Shown: positions 63,036 through 64,000 of the stretch, in pieces
Position numbering within the stretch: position 1 is the first letter of the stretch
Layout: the number at the start of each line of letters is the position of its first letter
From: Cognatundibacterium crateris
GTDB lineage: Bacteria; Pseudomonadota; Gammaproteobacteria; Burkholderiales; Burkholderiaceae_D
DNA: 64,000 nt
Direction of reading: 5' to 3'
Assembly: GCF_010078235.1 (NCBI RefSeq)
Contig: NZ_JAABOS010000001.1
Coordinates: forward strand, 372,001-436,000
The notes under the pieces: model-generated
The model's database searches: none
The model's input: only the letters and a program-made list of their open reading frames with translations
What the model was told of the DNA's origin: nothing
Made by a program: the position numbers and the translations under genes

Positions 63036-64000
63036 TTATTTGCCTTGATGGGTGGCTGCGAGTCTGGCTGCTGCAACTGCCATTTCTCTTTGCATTTCCT
63101 GCGTCAGCTTCAGCAGGCTGGCTTCGTACTGACGTCTTTCTACTTCATGCAATTCACGCATTTCCTGTTGTTCTTGCTCTAATTTACGACATTGTTTTTC
63201 TTGCTGTGCATGCATGTGGCGTGTTATTTGCAGCTCGTCATGCAATTGCTGGCGTTTTTGCTCGCTGAACGCCGTCTTTTCCGCCATTCCAGCCAATTCC
63301 TGATCGCGCAACCTGATCGTAAACTGCAACTCTTGCAGGCTGAGCTTGTCTTGTTCTGCGCTGAGTTTTAGTTGCTGATGGCTATTCAATAGTGCTTCAT
63401 ACAATTGCATCAGACTCGATTGCTCAGAGCTTTGACGCGCAAATTGCTCTTGCAATGCCTGCAGTTGCTGGTGGGCATGCTGCAGCTGCACTTCTAAATG
63501 TGATGACCTGGCCTCAAAGCTTGCTCTTTCTTCCTGGCGCTGAGTCAGTGCTGCTTGCTGCAAATGCTCGAATTGCCTGAGTTGCTGCGTATTTTGCTGC
63601 TTCAATTCAGTCACTTGCTGTTCCTTGTCAGTGAAACGCTGCAATAGCGCCTGATGCTCAGCCTGTAGCTGTTGCAATGACTGCGACAGATGCGTGCATT
63701 GCCTTTCTGCATCTCTAGTCGACTGTCGCCATTCCGCCAGCTCTGAGCGAAATTGTTCAGCTGCTGCATGCAATTGCTGTTGCTCGGTCTGCCATGTGGC
63801 GCGTTGCGACGCAAAGTCCGCTTCTTTCTCTGCAAATTCCGCCTCTTGCGCCTGCATATTCAGCGCTGCGTCTTCTTGTAACGTTGCATACAAGGCTTTG
63901 ACCTGATTCAGCAAGCCCTCGGGCAGGCTGGCTTGCTGCAAGCGTGCTTCGCCTTCCTGGCTTTCTTTCCATTGCTTCAGATAGGGCGCAATCGTGCTTT
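63036..64000 (-). CDS. KfrA-like DNA-binding coiled-coil protein (5' end outside window)
   Basis: The frame is open to the right edge, so the start is not in the window. The visible end of the KfrA N-terminal domain reads STIAPYLKQWKESQEGEARL then LPEGLLNQVKALYATL, matching the conserved 'NSTIAPLLKQWK...LP' pattern. It is followed by some 250 residues of Gln/Glu/Leu-rich coiled coil. KfrA proteins bind DNA and form filaments helping plasmid stability; chromosomal copies are common in Burkholderiales with unclear role. A methionine-like TTG at 63941 is unlikely to be the start. Confidence 0.85.
   Translation of the reverse strand, partial: STIAPYLKQWKESQEGEARLQQASLPEGLLNQVKALYATLQEDAALNMQAQEAEFAEKEADFASQRATWQTEQQQLHAAAEQFRSELAEWRQSTRDAERQCTHLSQSLQQLQAEHQALLQRFTDKEQQVTELKQQNTQQLRQFEHLQQAALTQRQEERASFEARSSHLEVQLQHAHQQLQALQEQFARQSSEQSSLMQLYEALLNSHQQLKLSAEQDKLSLQELQFTIRLRDQELAGMAEKTAFSEQKRQQLHDELQITRHMHAQQEKQCRKLEQEQQEMRELHEVERRQYEASLLKLTQEMQREMAVAAARLAATHQGK

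Noticed and set aside
1..64000. CRISPR arrays, rRNA, tRNA, intact insertion sequences or prophage
   Set aside because: No spaced direct repeats, RNA gene signatures, transposase or phage structural genes were seen on reading both strands by eye.

Overview
The window looks like chromosomal DNA of a betaproteobacterium of order Burkholderiales. The gene pairs lolC-lolD, alaA-hom, mltG-tmk-holB-pilZ and a liv-type ABC cluster beside fatty-acid genes, together with an RpfE-type (COG4255) protein and DUF4936, DUF6587 and KfrA-type proteins, are usual in that order. The moderate GC content by eye suggests an Oxalobacteraceae-like genus such as Undibacterium. This assignment is inference; no rRNA or tRNA is present. 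I found no intact insertion sequence, prophage or CRISPR array.

Layout. 0-4.8 kb: a truncated RpfE-type gene diverges from lolC-lolD (lipoprotein release), followed by an EpsL-like outer-membrane barrel and a polysaccharide deacetylase. 4.8-15.5 kb: an MFS/acyltransferase fusion, a bacterial alpha-2-macroglobulin with PBP1C, and a small secreted protein. 15.6-20.5 kb (minus): a marR-oprM-emrA-emrB drug-efflux operon with two related palindromes as likely operators. 20.5-22.9 kb: PhoH with a PIN domain, and a Bcp peroxiredoxin. 22.9-30.6 kb (minus): a complete Ara4N lipid A modification operon (arnT, one SMR flippase subunit, arnB, arnC, split arnA, arnD). 31.0-33.6 kb: alaA and hom. 33.7-37.1 kb: a GPH-type transporter, NRDE, DUF4936 and YgfZ. 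37.3-41.9 kb: mltG-tmk-holB-pilZ, an acetyltransferase and rlmJ.

42.2-51.4 kb: an acyl-CoA ligase, an ABC importer of the branched-chain amino acid family (livKHMGF-like) and a FadJ-type beta-oxidation enzyme. Similar palindromes precede the ligase and the FadJ gene, suggesting shared control of acyl-chain catabolism. 51.6-54.6 kb: a GAF protein, the ABC-F ATPase YbiT and a glyoxalase-fold protein.

The most unusual part is 54.8-58.4 kb. A sigma70-like promoter and a clear cyclic-di-GMP-I (GEMM-I) riboswitch on the minus strand precede a long leader, which holds a possible 43-codon ORF and a 122-bp inverted-repeat element. The leader runs into a subtilisin/kexin-like lipoprotein protease with a C-terminal P-like domain and then a small membrane-anchored protein that may be its partner. 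I infer that c-di-GMP controls an exported protease system.

58.9-64.0 kb holds a WYL regulator, an unknown protein, a feoA-feoB-DUF6587 ferrous iron operon behind a Fur-box-like palindrome, and the 3' part of a KfrA-like coiled-coil DNA-binding protein that runs off the window.
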